A DNA stretch of 64,000 nt from Actinotignum timonense (GCF_900155575.1 NZ_LT706966.1:1051492-1115491); one strand, 5' to 3'. Positions 33,093-39,887 are shown, numbered from the stretch's first letter. The notes: generated by a model not told the origin, from the letters alone. A program made the numbers and translations.

Positions 33093-33101
33093 ATTTCCAT
33101 G
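33088..33101. promoter_or_regulatory. Operator-like TCCATA/TCCATG pair over RHH start codon
   Basis: TCCATA at 33088 and TCCATG at 33096 lie 8 bases apart and overlap the start codon of the RHH gene. The same spacing and sequence occur at 32641/32649. Confidence 0.45.
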
Positions 33102-33189
33102 ATGCCACGGTGGGTGGGGCGTGTGGGAGTCGCGGCGTGCTTCATTTTCTTAGGGTGGGTTCTTGTGTGGTGATCGTATTGGGTGGTGT

Positions 33190-33314
33190 TTTTTATCGGC
33201 CTGCCCCTGCGGGGCAAGGCCGGCCCGTGGGGGGTCTGGGGGCACGGGTGCCCCTGGCGGGGTGTGGGGCAGCGCCCCACAAAGTTGAAGGGGGGCAGCA
33301 GAGCGCTGCCCCCC
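33190..33314. other. GC-rich gap with several inverted repeats
   Basis: The 33093-33331 gap has no supported gene. It holds a series of hairpins: one around GCCCC-TGC-GGGGC near 33200, GGGGCA-CGGG-TGCCCC near 33239, and a perfect GGGGGGCAGC stem at 33290-33299 pairing with 33305-33314. The last could end the Panacea transcript (minus strand), although no T run follows in that direction. Confidence 0.45.
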
Positions 33315-33331
33315 TCAACCGAGTATGAGCG

Positions 33332-33787
33332 CTAAACCAGCAAGGATTCGACGACTGGATGTGTACGGTAGTAAGCCTTGATTGACTCTTTGGAGATGAT
33401 CTCCTGGGAGTGGGACTGTGGGTCACAGCCTTGCCGGGCATCAAGCCACGGCTGCTCACCGTGAGTCTTTTCGACCAAAGCATTCGCGGTCAAGTCACCG
33501 AGTTCATCGCAAACGCCGTCAATAACGGCCAGTGCGTCAGCGGATAGTGTGCCGGCTTGACTGGTTAGCTCGCCGGGGTAAATGAAGAACTTACCGCGGT
33601 GCTTGCTGAATAACTCCGGAGAAACCGGGCCGTTCACCCAGGCACGAAAATCTTCTTCAAAAATAGGAGATCCCGTTTGAGCGAGATATGCGGCCTGGCA
33701 ATAGAACGTAAGCTTTTGCAATTTCATGGTGGTCATACGCCCGCAACGCTCAAGAATCTGCGCTGCTACATCTTCAATTTTAGCCAT
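33332..33787 (-). CDS. Panacea-domain (DUF4065, SocA-like) antitoxin-type protein
   Basis: A 151-residue protein covering one Panacea domain: KIEDVAAQILER, MTTMKLQKLTFYCQAAYLAQTG, IFEEDFRAWVNGPVSPELFSKHRG and LGDLTANALVEKTHGEQPW are the family hallmarks. Panacea proteins neutralise a wide range of toxins, including small alarmone-synthetase toxins (toxSAS). AAAGGAGG six bases before the ATG gives a strong start. It faces away from the RelA/SpoT-domain gene, with 44 bases between the two start codons, so the promoters must overlap. Function as antitoxin for that neighbour is a strong but unproven inference. Confidence 0.85.
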   Translation of the reverse strand: MAKIEDVAAQILERCGRMTTMKLQKLTFYCQAAYLAQTGSPIFEEDFRAWVNGPVSPELFSKHRGKFFIYPGELTSQAGTLSADALAVIDGVCDELGDLTANALVEKTHGEQPWLDARQGCDPQSHSQEIISKESIKAYYRTHPVVESLLV

Positions 33788-33796
33788 CTCGCCTCC

Positions 33797-33831
33797 TTTT
33801 GCCTCATATCCGTAATTGCTATGATTCTACC
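33797..33831 (+). promoter_or_regulatory. Leaderless promoter of the RelA/SpoT-domain gene
   Basis: TTTTGC (33797-33802), a 17-base spacer and TATGAT (33820-33825) precede the ATG at 33832 by six bases, with no ribosome site, so the transcript probably begins at or next to the start codon. Confidence 0.6.
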
Positions 33832-34911
33832 ATGCAAGACAGTGTGCGGCCTATATCCAGGGGTGAAGCTAACAAAGCCGGAAAAGCCTTAGCGCAGGCG
33901 TACGTCGCACACGGTGGAGACCTTGCTCGCGTGGGAGAAGACGAGGAGATTCAGGAATACTTCCGACTCGTGCAAGCATGGCGTGCCATGCAAATAGAGC
34001 CTACACGTACTGTGTTTGAGGAACTACAACAAATATCCACACTTATCCCGCACTCGCTCGTGACTTTCCGATTGAAGCGAATCAGCTCGATTCTCAAGAA
34101 ACTCTCACGCAAGAACACCAACCTCAAACTCGGCTCCATGGACGACATAGGCGGGTGCCGGCTTATCGTGGAAACCTGCGAGCAAGTAGACCTTGTCGTG
34201 GAGGAAGTGCGGCGCCGCTTGGATGTGAAAAAATCCCGCGGGGTCAAAGACTATATTGCTTGCCCACAAGACAGTGGCTACCGCTCATGCCACATAATCG
34301 TCGTCGTACCTGGTGAACCATTACCTTCTCGAGTGGAAATCCAGATCAGGACGAGACTCCAGCACTCGTGGGCAACGGGAGTCGAAGCAGCAAGCGCGAT
34401 ATACGGCCAGGATTACAAGAGCCCTGAAAAACTGGCAGGATCGCGAGCTTCCTACGAAGATATAAGGCGATTTTTCCAGCTGGCCTCGGCCCTTTTCGCT
34501 CTTGAGGAAGACCGCCCGCTAGCATCTAATGTTCCCAATGGTCGGGAAGCGCTCAAACGCGAACTTGATGCTTTGAAGTGCTCCAAGCAGATTTGCGGTG
34601 ACCTTGTAGATGCAACAGATGCAACTTTCCAGAGCATCGGGAAGGCTTTTGGCGCTCTTGGCCCTAACCTTTATCTTCTCGAATATGACCGAGAAGAACA
34701 GGTTTTGTACGCTTCGCCTTTCTCGAGCAGTGACATTAGCCAGGCTATTGATTGGTATAACCAGAACGAAGAAGAAGACGTGTTTTCCGGGCGACGCGAC
34801 ACGGTACTCGTCTACGCCACAAGCACCGAGTACCTACATGCCGCGTTCCCTAATTACTCAACAAACCTAAGCGATTTCATTGACAACCTTGGCCGCTGTA
34901 GGCAGGCATAG
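33832..34911 (+). CDS. RelA/SpoT synthetase-domain protein, candidate toxSAS toxin
   Basis: A 359-residue protein with an alarmone-synthetase fold and no HD hydrolase domain. Residues 1-75 are helical (GEANKAGKALAQAY). Residues 78-185 hold the synthetase motifs: RLKRISSILKKLSR (80-93), MDDIGGCRLIV (103-113), DYIACPQDSGYRSCH (140-154) and VEIQIRTRLQHSW (168-180). About 150 further residues of unknown fold follow. TATGAT six bases before ATG 33832 supports this start over an in-frame codon at 33799. Related toxSAS enzymes make ppApp or pyrophosphorylate tRNA CCA ends; which applies here cannot be read. The divergent Panacea gene is the likely antitoxin. Phage defence or ICE maintenance is inferred. 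Confidence 0.8.
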   Translation: MQDSVRPISRGEANKAGKALAQAYVAHGGDLARVGEDEEIQEYFRLVQAWRAMQIEPTRTVFEELQQISTLIPHSLVTFRLKRISSILKKLSRKNTNLKLGSMDDIGGCRLIVETCEQVDLVVEEVRRRLDVKKSRGVKDYIACPQDSGYRSCHIIVVVPGEPLPSRVEIQIRTRLQHSWATGVEAASAIYGQDYKSPEKLAGSRASYEDIRRFFQLASALFALEEDRPLASNVPNGREALKRELDALKCSKQICGDLVDATDATFQSIGKAFGALGPNLYLLEYDREEQVLYASPFSSSDISQAIDWYNQNEEEDVFSGRRDTVLVYATSTEYLHAAFPNYSTNLSDFIDNLGRCRQA

Positions 34912-34957
34912 GATATACCGGAGCGAGGATGCCCAGAGCCGTGTCATGCACGTAAAA

Positions 34958-34999
34958 ACTCCCAGCCCTAACGCTAGATACAACGCTAGGGCTGGGAGT
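34958..34999. terminator. Bidirectional terminator between RelSpo and repeat-protein genes
   Basis: ACTCCCAGCCCTA at 34958-34970 pairs with 34987-34999 across a 16-base loop, with TCTTGTGTTTAT on the right and AAAA on the left, so it can serve both convergent genes. Confidence 0.7.
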
Positions 35000-35016
35000 C
35001 TTGTGTTTATGGGTGC

Positions 35017-35841
35017 TTATTTTTTCTTCTTTTTCGGCCACGTGTAGCGAGCAGTCTGGATCCCTTCTTCTTCTTTCGTGATCGCCGTGATCTTCACGGT
35101 CTGGGTGCCTTTGCGGGTTGATACTCGTGCGTTTTGCCCGATGGTGAGGTTTTGGCCGATGACGAACCAGGTTCCGTCGATTTCTCGGAAGATACACCGC
35201 CCGCCCTTGGTTAGCTCCGCATCGCTTGGCTTGTGTTTGATATAGGTGGCAAGCACGGTGCCTTCCTCCGTGACGGCGATGACGTCATCGACCGTGACGG
35301 TATGTGTTTTCCCGGTCTTCGTTGTCACGGTGACGTCTTTGCCTTCTTCGAGGCCGGGGCCTTCGATGAAGTATTCGTCGGTGTCGGGATTGTGCCGGTA
35401 GATTGCTTGCCCGTCCGGGATGGGAGGGTAGTTACGCTTGTAGAGCGCGGATTGGACGGTGCCGTCGTCGGCTTGGATTTCCCCCACTGTTACCTCATGG
35501 CGTGTGCCGTTTTTGGTGATCACGGTTGCGGTAGCGCCCTCTGTGAGGTCTCGCCCGACAATAATGTATTGGCCGAGGTGTTGGTCTTTGCGGTAGATTG
35601 CTTGGCCTGGCTCGAGGCCCTCGGTGGGGTCTTCTTCGATCCACTCGAATGTTGCGGTGCGGATTCCTTGGTGTTCGTCGATGATCTCACCAACCAAGAC
35701 AGTGACAGTATCGCCGTTTTTGGTTGTGACAGCGGCCTGGCTGCCGGGGGTGAGGTCGACGCCGGTGATGCCGATTTCGTCTTCGCTGATTTTCTTGAAA
35801 ATGATGGTGCCCTCGTCCAGGGGGCCGGTGTTCATGCTCAT
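35017..35841 (-). CDS. Protein made of four tandem beta-rich repeats
   Basis: A 274-residue protein built almost wholly of four repeats of about 65 residues. Each reads G-x-[AC]-I-[FY]-[RK], an aromatic-Ile pair, GxxLxxG, [AV]xVxTKxG and a VxVxxI strand, then a Thr/Ala strand (for example ATVITKNGTRHEVTVGEI and VTVTTKTGKTHTVTVDDV). The pattern suggests small SH3- or OB-like beta modules, known as appended modules on some actinobacterial plasmid and phage proteins. The tail is KKKKK, so nucleic-acid binding is possible. No signal peptide. It is the last gene of a leftward operon of small genes. Confidence 0.75.
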   Translation of the reverse strand: MSMNTGPLDEGTIIFKKISEDEIGITGVDLTPGSQAAVTTKNGDTVTVLVGEIIDEHQGIRTATFEWIEEDPTEGLEPGQAIYRKDQHLGQYIIVGRDLTEGATATVITKNGTRHEVTVGEIQADDGTVQSALYKRNYPPIPDGQAIYRHNPDTDEYFIEGPGLEEGKDVTVTTKTGKTHTVTVDDVIAVTEEGTVLATYIKHKPSDAELTKGGRCIFREIDGTWFVIGQNLTIGQNARVSTRKGTQTVKITAITKEEEGIQTARYTWPKKKKK

Positions 35842-36044
35842 GAGGCTTCCTTTTCTGTTTGTTGGTTTTTGGGTTGGGAGTATTTCCAGGTGTAGACATC
35901 GCCGTGGGTGTAGCGGATGGTGCAGTCGATACCGCGGTCGCGGTGATGGAGGGCGCGGTGTGCGGCGATGCCGAGGTAGTGCAAGGGTTTCTTGCAGGTG
36001 TAGCAGTAGGCGGTTTTGATTCCGGGGTAAATGTTGTTACCCAT
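35838..36044 (-). CDS. Small Cys/His-rich protein
   Basis: A 68-residue protein. CYTCKKPLHYLGIAAH, then HH and CTIRYTH, suggests a zinc-binding knuckle (CxxC plus His). It overlaps the neighbour genes at both ends (ATGA with the repeat protein; ATGGGTAA with the upstream gene), so it is part of one operon. Function unknown; nucleic-acid binding is plausible. Confidence 0.65.
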   Translation of the reverse strand: MGNNIYPGIKTAYCYTCKKPLHYLGIAAHRALHHRDRGIDCTIRYTHGDVYTWKYSQPKNQQTEKEAS

Positions 36045-36264
36045 CCTCTTCCTCCTCGTCGTCGGCGTTGGTGTTTCGGTAGCTTTGCCAGGTGCCGTTT
36101 TGTTCTTTTTCTTTCATGCGGTTCATGAAGCTGGTGAGCATGTTCCAGCCCGCATTGCGATCCATGCCCGCGTTGCTGGCGGGTACGGCTGCGCCGGCGT
36201 TGCTGGCATTGCCGGCGGGTGTCTCGTTGCCGGCATGGCTGGCAAGGTTTTCTTCTTGCATCAT
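36037..36264 (-). CDS. Small protein with Asn-Ala-Gly repeats
   Basis: A 75-residue protein. Residues 9-36 are low-complexity Ala/Asn/Gly (GNETPAGNASNAGAAVPASNAG), encoded by the GTTGCCGG/TGCTGGC DNA repeat found elsewhere in the ICE. Residues 37-60 form a helix (WNMLTSFMNRMKEKEQNG) and the tail is acidic. The start ATG overlaps the stop of the upstream gene. No family recognised; the low-complexity part may be a product of the DNA repeat rather than selected as protein. Confidence 0.55.
   Translation of the reverse strand: MMQEENLASHAGNETPAGNASNAGAAVPASNAGMDRNAGWNMLTSFMNRMKEKEQNGTWQSYRNTNADDEEEEDG
36193..36243. repeat. Dispersed GCCGG...TGCTGGC repeat, coding copies A
   Basis: Copies GCCGGCGTTGCTGGC (36193-36207) and GTTGCCGGCATGGCTGGC (36226-36243) belong to the same 18-bp family seen at 37422-37439 and, in non-coding DNA, at 39722 and 39749. 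Confidence 0.6.
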
Positions 36265-36629
36265 TTCTTCGCCCCTCCGGAGCATTCTTCGGCCGGCCGT
36301 GCATCTGGGATACCGATTTCGGCCAGAGTAGGAACCTTGTCCAGGAATTCCCGAATATAGATCCGGTGTTTCCCGCACGCGTGATCCATGCCCCGCGCGT
36401 GCTCGTAGCGTGTGTATGCGTCGCGTGATCTTCCCCAGGCGTCATATTCAAGCTCTGAAAGACCGTGTTCGTGGGCATATTCAGCTTCCCTGCAAGCCTC
36501 AGAGTGGCTTTCATAAGCAGCGCTGGCTTCCCGGTCATATTCCCGTCCCATACGGAAAAGAAGATCAAGCATTTGTTTTGCGAAGTGTTCGCGGGTGGCC
36601 GCGATAATCTGCTCTGGTGTGGGGGTCAT
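36261..36629 (-). CDS. Helical hypothetical protein A (paralogue pair)
   Basis: A 122-residue, mostly helical, charged protein of unknown role. EQIIAATREHFAKQML and the Tyr/Ala/Glu-rich helices with SHSEACREAEYAHEHGLSEL resemble the C-terminal half of the next gene upstream (IIEATRRHLANEI, YSSEYKECLARAETA), so they are probably duplicated. It contains two Cys. Tight packing with both neighbours indicates one operon. Confidence 0.65.
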   Translation of the reverse strand: MTPTPEQIIAATREHFAKQMLDLLFRMGREYDREASAAYESHSEACREAEYAHEHGLSELEYDAWGRSRDAYTRYEHARGMDHACGKHRIYIREFLDKVPTLAEIGIPDARPAEECSGGAKK

Positions 36630-37169
36630 TTATTCGTCTCCGTCCGTGTCTGTGACGACGATGATCGGGTTGTCTTCTTTTTCCACGTCATCGAGAGTGG
36701 GGGTGAAGTGCCGGAGGTCGCTGATCCGGCAGCAATGCTCGATGCAAAGGAGGGCTTGAGCCTTGTGGTACATGTGCTTACCCCAGGCTTGTGTAGCGTC
36801 ACAGCGTGCTTCGTCGGCGAGTTCTTGGTTATCGCATTCGAGGGCCGTTTCTGCCCGTGCTAGGCATTCCTTGTATTCCGAGCTGTAACGTTCGGCTTGC
36901 TTCATCCGCTTGTGGTTTCCGCTCGCGAGGGTTTCGGTGATTTCGTTGGCGAGGTGTCGGCGGGTGGCCTCGATGATGCTGGATACCCAGGCATCGAAAA
37001 CTGTGTCGGCGTCGTGTGCGAGTTTCCCGGTCGTGTCCTCAACATCGTGGGCACTATCGGGGATGCCGTGCTTCTCGATCTCAGCAAGGCCGGTGTCGAT
37101 GACGAGATTACGTACCGCTTGACGCACATCCTGGGTGGTCAGTTGGGAGGTTGGGTTGAGGAAATACAT
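36630..37169 (-). CDS. Helical hypothetical protein B (paralogue pair)
   Basis: A protein of about 179 residues. The N-terminal part (QLTTQDVRQAVRNLVIDTGLAEIEKHG) is an extra helical segment. From about residue 70 it parallels the following gene. Several Cys and His residues (CLARAETALECDN, LLCIEHCCRI) could bind metal. ATG 37169 is chosen because GGAG lies seven bases upstream; a TTG four codons earlier is also in frame. Function unknown. Confidence 0.65.
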   Translation of the reverse strand: MYFLNPTSQLTTQDVRQAVRNLVIDTGLAEIEKHGIPDSAHDVEDTTGKLAHDADTVFDAWVSSIIEATRRHLANEITETLASGNHKRMKQAERYSSEYKECLARAETALECDNQELADEARCDATQAWGKHMYHKAQALLCIEHCCRISDLRHFTPTLDDVEKEDNPIIVVTDTDGDE

Positions 37170-37196
37170 GGGTGTCTCCAATCTTGGGGTTGTGGG

Positions 37197-37544
37197 TTAG
37201 ATGATTCCTTTAGGGGTGGCACCTGCCGGGACGGGTGTCACGTTCGGGTTGATGTGGTCGGTGATGATGGTGGTTGCCCATTCGGATAGGGAGATTCTGT
37301 TGCCGGTGGCGACGTCGGCGAGCCATGCTCCGCGGATGATGTCGGCGGTTTCGCGGGGTAGGCGGAGGGTGATTTTCACTTTCTCTACCCCGCGTTTGCT
37401 TGACGTGCTGGCGGGTGTCGTGTTGCCGGCATTGCTGGCGTTGCCGGCTGGTACGGCGGGTGTCTCGGTGCTGGCAGCGACGACTGGGTTGGTGATGGGT
37501 GCTTTCTTGAGCGTCTTTAATGCGCTTGTGTCTGGCTTTTTCAT
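37197..37544 (-). CDS. RHH DNA-binding protein, likely ParA partner
   Basis: A 115-residue protein. Residues 1-50 are flexible and include PAGNASNAGNTTPAS, encoded by the dispersed DNA repeat. Residues 55-98 (KVKITLRLPRETADIIRGAWLADVATGNRISLSEWATTIITDHI) are a ribbon-helix-helix domain like small centromere-binding partners of ParA (ParG or omega type). It is encoded two genes after parA in the same operon and overlaps the upstream stop (TAATG). Partition function is inferred. Confidence 0.65.
   Translation of the reverse strand: MKKPDTSALKTLKKAPITNPVVAASTETPAVPAGNASNAGNTTPASTSSKRGVEKVKITLRLPRETADIIRGAWLADVATGNRISLSEWATTIITDHINPNVTPVPAGATPKGII
37422..37439. repeat. Dispersed GTTGCCGG...GCTGGC repeat, coding copy B
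   Basis: GTTGCCGGCATTGCTGGC lies inside the RHH gene and differs by two bases from the 18-bp repeats near attR. The nearby GGCGGGTGTCTCG (37455-37467) recurs exactly at 36214-36226, showing local duplication or conversion. Confidence 0.6.
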
Positions 37545-37948
37545 TACTGTTCTTCCGTTCCCATGGCTGTTTCGTAAGCGTTTTTGATCTTGTCTAAGTG
37601 CTTGACGACCCGTGCGACGCCGCCTGGGCGTAGGACGCGGAAGGCTTGCTCGAATCCGGCCCTGATGTCGTCTTCCCAGGAGGGTGCGAGGTGCCCGTAT
37701 TTCTTCGCCAACCAGGATGTGTGTCCTAGGTGGTTGAGGTGGGGTGGGTCGAAGACAACCAGATAGAACGACTCATCGGGGAACGTAAGGTTGCGGAAAT
37801 CTTCCTTTTGGTCGGGGTTGATTGTGAGGGTGCGCCCGTCGCAAAGCTGGTGGGTCTCGGCCCGAATGTCGCAGTAGATGACGCGCTCGTCGTGCTTGTT
37901 TACCCACATCATGCGCGCGCCGCAGGTGAGGTCGAGGGCGGGTTTCAT
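37544..37948 (-). CDS. Short SAM-dependent methyltransferase-like protein
   Basis: A 134-residue protein. LDLTCGARMMW near the N-terminus is a SAM-binding motif I, VIYCDIR follows, and VVFDPPHLNHLG is a DPPY-type catalytic motif with His for Tyr. The remainder SWLAKKYGHLAPSWEDDIRAGFEQAFRVLRPGG matches a phage/ICE methyltransferase family usually longer at the C-terminus, so this copy may be trimmed. ATG 37948 has GGAGG upstream and overlaps the parA stop. Substrate (DNA base or other) is unknown. Confidence 0.7.
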   Translation of the reverse strand: MKPALDLTCGARMMWVNKHDERVIYCDIRAETHQLCDGRTLTINPDQKEDFRNLTFPDESFYLVVFDPPHLNHLGHTSWLAKKYGHLAPSWEDDIRAGFEQAFRVLRPGGVARVVKHLDKIKNAYETAMGTEEQ

Positions 37949-38790
37949 GAGCAAGCCTCCGTGTCGTCATGGCTGGCCGTGCTGGCGGGTTCGGCACCGC
38001 TGGCAAGTCCGGCGGGTGCCCGAGTGCTGGCGTTGCCGGCGAGAGAAGTTTGTAGGGTCTTGAATGCTTCCTCAATCAGCGCGTCGGCGTCGCCGATGGG
38101 TGTGTGGTTGGTTGCGGTGTGGGGGAATGCTTCCCTCATCGGCATATACCGAGCGAGCAGGTAGTCGCCGTAGGTGGCTTCTAGCTCGGTCAACCACCGT
38201 TTCGTGTCGAGGCGTCCTTGCTGGTAGGAGTTCACGAGAATGCCCGCAAGCTCAAGAGCCGGGTTATATAGAGATTTAATAGTGGCGATGGTTGTGATCA
38301 TCTCGGCGACGCCATCGCAGGCGGTTTCCCGCGCTGTGGTCACGATCAACGCGGTGTCTGCGGCGACGAGCGCCCCGGTCGTCAACATCCCCAGCGAGGG
38401 CGGGCAGTCCACCACGGTCACGTCGTAGACATCGCTTAGGGGCGCGAGGATTGCCTTGAGCCTATATTCCCGGCCCAAAGTGGTGTCGTTTTCCCGATCC
38501 CACAAAGCTCTATCGGCGGGGAGGAGATCAATACCCCAGCCAGGCACTTCCAGTATTGCTTGGCGTGCGGTTTCGGGTGGTGCGCCGGCGACCACCGCGG
38601 CGAGCACGTCATTGAGCGTGAGCGTGTCGGCATCTACTTCGACGCCAAGCGTCGTCGTCGCGCTCCCTTGTGGATCGGCATCCACCAGCAGCACGCGAGC
38701 ACTGGAGGTGCGGGCGATGCGGTGTGCGAGGTTGGTGGCGATGGTCGTTTTACCGACGCCGCCTTTTTGGTTACAGGTCGCGATGATCAT
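37945..38790 (-). CDS. parA: ParA-family partition ATPase
   Basis: A 281-residue Walker-type ATPase that positions DNA on the nucleoid. Deviant Walker A KGGVGKTT (9-16) follows NQ, A' is LLVDADPQGSAT, and Walker B is VTVVDCPPSLG. The fold is intact to about residue 250. The last 30 residues (AGNASTRAPAGLASGAEPAST) are low-complexity and encoded by the dispersed GC repeat. The start overlaps the integrase stop (ATGA), so parA expression is tied to int. A parA with an RHH partner would stabilise the excised circular form. Confidence 0.92.
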   Translation of the reverse strand: MIIATCNQKGGVGKTTIATNLAHRIARTSSARVLLVDADPQGSATTTLGVEVDADTLTLNDVLAAVVAGAPPETARQAILEVPGWGIDLLPADRALWDRENDTTLGREYRLKAILAPLSDVYDVTVVDCPPSLGMLTTGALVAADTALIVTTARETACDGVAEMITTIATIKSLYNPALELAGILVNSYQQGRLDTKRWLTELEATYGDYLLARYMPMREAFPHTATNHTPIGDADALIEEAFKTLQTSLAGNASTRAPAGLASGAEPASTASHDDTEACS

Positions 38791-39629
38791 GCTTGCTCCT
38801 TTTCGGGTTGTGGGACGTTTAGGGTTGTGAGTGCCTGGCGTTGTTGGGTGTCACTAACGGCCACGTATATAACGGTGGATTGGATGCTTTCGTGGCGCAT
38901 CAAGGTCTGGACGATTCGGATGTCCACGCCGTTGGCGACAAGGTCAGTGCCGAAGGAGTGCCGCAACTGGTGGGCGGTCATGTTGATTCCGTGGCGCTCA
39001 AAAGTGTCTGAGATGGTTCGGCCGACGGAGCGGCTTTTGAGGTGCTCGTCGGGGTATTTGTAGGAGGGGAACCACCACCCGTCACGGGGCATGCCGGCGA
39101 AGAATTCTTGGAGTGCTGGGTGGAGCGGGACAATTGCCATTTGCTGGCCTTTGCCAATAATTGTGAGCTGCCCGGTTTCCGGGTCGTAGTCTGAGCCGTG
39201 TATTTTCGCGATCTCATGAATGCGAAGGCCGGCGAAAGCGGCGAGCAAGATCATGGCCCGGGTGCGCTTGTGGAGATGCCCGGAGAGCACTCGCGTGATG
39301 TGTGCGTCGGCTACGGGGCGGGGTTTGCATTTGGGGCATTTCGGGGAGGGGACATTGGTCAAAGGGTTTTTGATTCGGATTTCCATGTTGTGTAGCCATA
39401 CGTAGAAGGCTTTGAGGGAGCGGAAGTAGCTCCATTTGGTGTGGGCTGTGGGCTTTTTGGCGATCCATTCGAGGATGGTGTCGGTGGTGGCGTCGAGGAC
39501 GTTGACTTCCATGTCGCGTCCGAACGCGGTGACGGTGCGGATGCGTTCTTTGATGGTGTTTTTGCTGAGGTTTTGGGCGGTCATCGCGGTCTCCCATTTG
39601 GCGCAGATTTGCGCGTTTTCTTGATTCAT
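38787..39629 (-). CDS. int: Tyrosine integrase of the ICE
   Basis: A 280-residue tyrosine recombinase acting at the 42-bp att core. Residues 5-90 are the SAM-like core-binding domain. The catalytic domain holds Arg in AGLRIHEIAKI, Lys in IIGKGQQMAIVPL, HxxR in TAHQLRHSFG, a distal His in LMRHESIQSTVIY and the Tyr nucleophile in that same motif. CPKCKP between the domains is a possible zinc knuckle. No long arm-binding domain is present. It lies 210 bases from attR and is the first gene of an int-parA-methyltransferase-RHH operon. Confidence 0.93.
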   Translation of the reverse strand: MNQENAQICAKWETAMTAQNLSKNTIKERIRTVTAFGRDMEVNVLDATTDTILEWIAKKPTAHTKWSYFRSLKAFYVWLHNMEIRIKNPLTNVPSPKCPKCKPRPVADAHITRVLSGHLHKRTRAMILLAAFAGLRIHEIAKIHGSDYDPETGQLTIIGKGQQMAIVPLHPALQEFFAGMPRDGWWFPSYKYPDEHLKSRSVGRTISDTFERHGINMTAHQLRHSFGTDLVANGVDIRIVQTLMRHESIQSTVIYVAVSDTQQRQALTTLNVPQPEKEQA

Positions 39630-39721
39630 GGTGAAACTGTAAAAGCCAGCGGTTCCCCGTGGTCTTTGCGACTGTGCAGGTGAGGGGTGTTTTTATTGCC
39701 GTACTGGCTGGCAGTTAGTCA

Positions 39722-39766
39722 GTTGCCGGACTTGCTGGCTGGTGGTTAGTTGCCGGACTCGCTGGC
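39722..39766. repeat. Two 18-bp direct repeats between int and attR
   Basis: GTTGCCGGACTTGCTGGC (39722-39739) and GTTGCCGGACTCGCTGGC (39749-39766) differ at one base and lie 27 bases apart. A partial copy (ACTGGCTGGC) precedes them near 39695. They may be integrase-arm, excisionase or ParA-partner sites. The rest of 39630-39838 shows no gene. Confidence 0.65.
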
Positions 39767-39838
39767 ATTTAGCGAAAAAATTTACGCGATAGAAGATGCG
39801 TGAGAATTACTACTGTGCTGATCGTTAAAACCGTGAAG

Positions 39839-39880
39839 TAAGCGGTAGGTCGAAGGTTCGAATCCTTTCGGGGGCACAGT
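39839..39880 (+). repeat. attR: 42-bp copy of tRNA-Arg 3' end
   Basis: Identical to 4913-4954 and not part of a complete tRNA here. The bases to the left (GAAG) do not continue the tRNA, so this is the displaced 3' fragment marking the right end of the element. Confidence 0.93.
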
Positions 39881-39887
39881 GGGATGT

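Larger units (their letters stand above)
4913..39880. mobile_element. Integrative and conjugative element in tRNA-Arg(CCT)
   Basis: The unit spans 34.9 kb between 42-bp att repeats. It encodes a tyrosine integrase next to attR, an excisionase-like protein near attL, relaxase with MobC, VirD4-type coupling ATPase, VirB4, VirB3/PrgI, a VirB6-like channel, a Maff2/VirB2-like pilin, wall hydrolase and adhesin. It also carries partition (ParA plus RHH), a methylase/helicase and a candidate Panacea/RelSpo module. The set is complete for a Gram-positive MPF/T4SS element. No antibiotic-resistance gene is recognisable. Confidence 0.93.

Noticed and set aside
33093-33331. CRISPR-like array in the hairpin-rich gap
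   Set aside because: The repeats differ from one another, are palindromic and lack regular spacers; no cas gene is present.
37544-39629. Restriction-modification system from the methyltransferase-like gene beside parA
   Set aside because: No endonuclease-like neighbour, the catalytic motif is DPPH, and the gene is short; it is reported only as methyltransferase-like.
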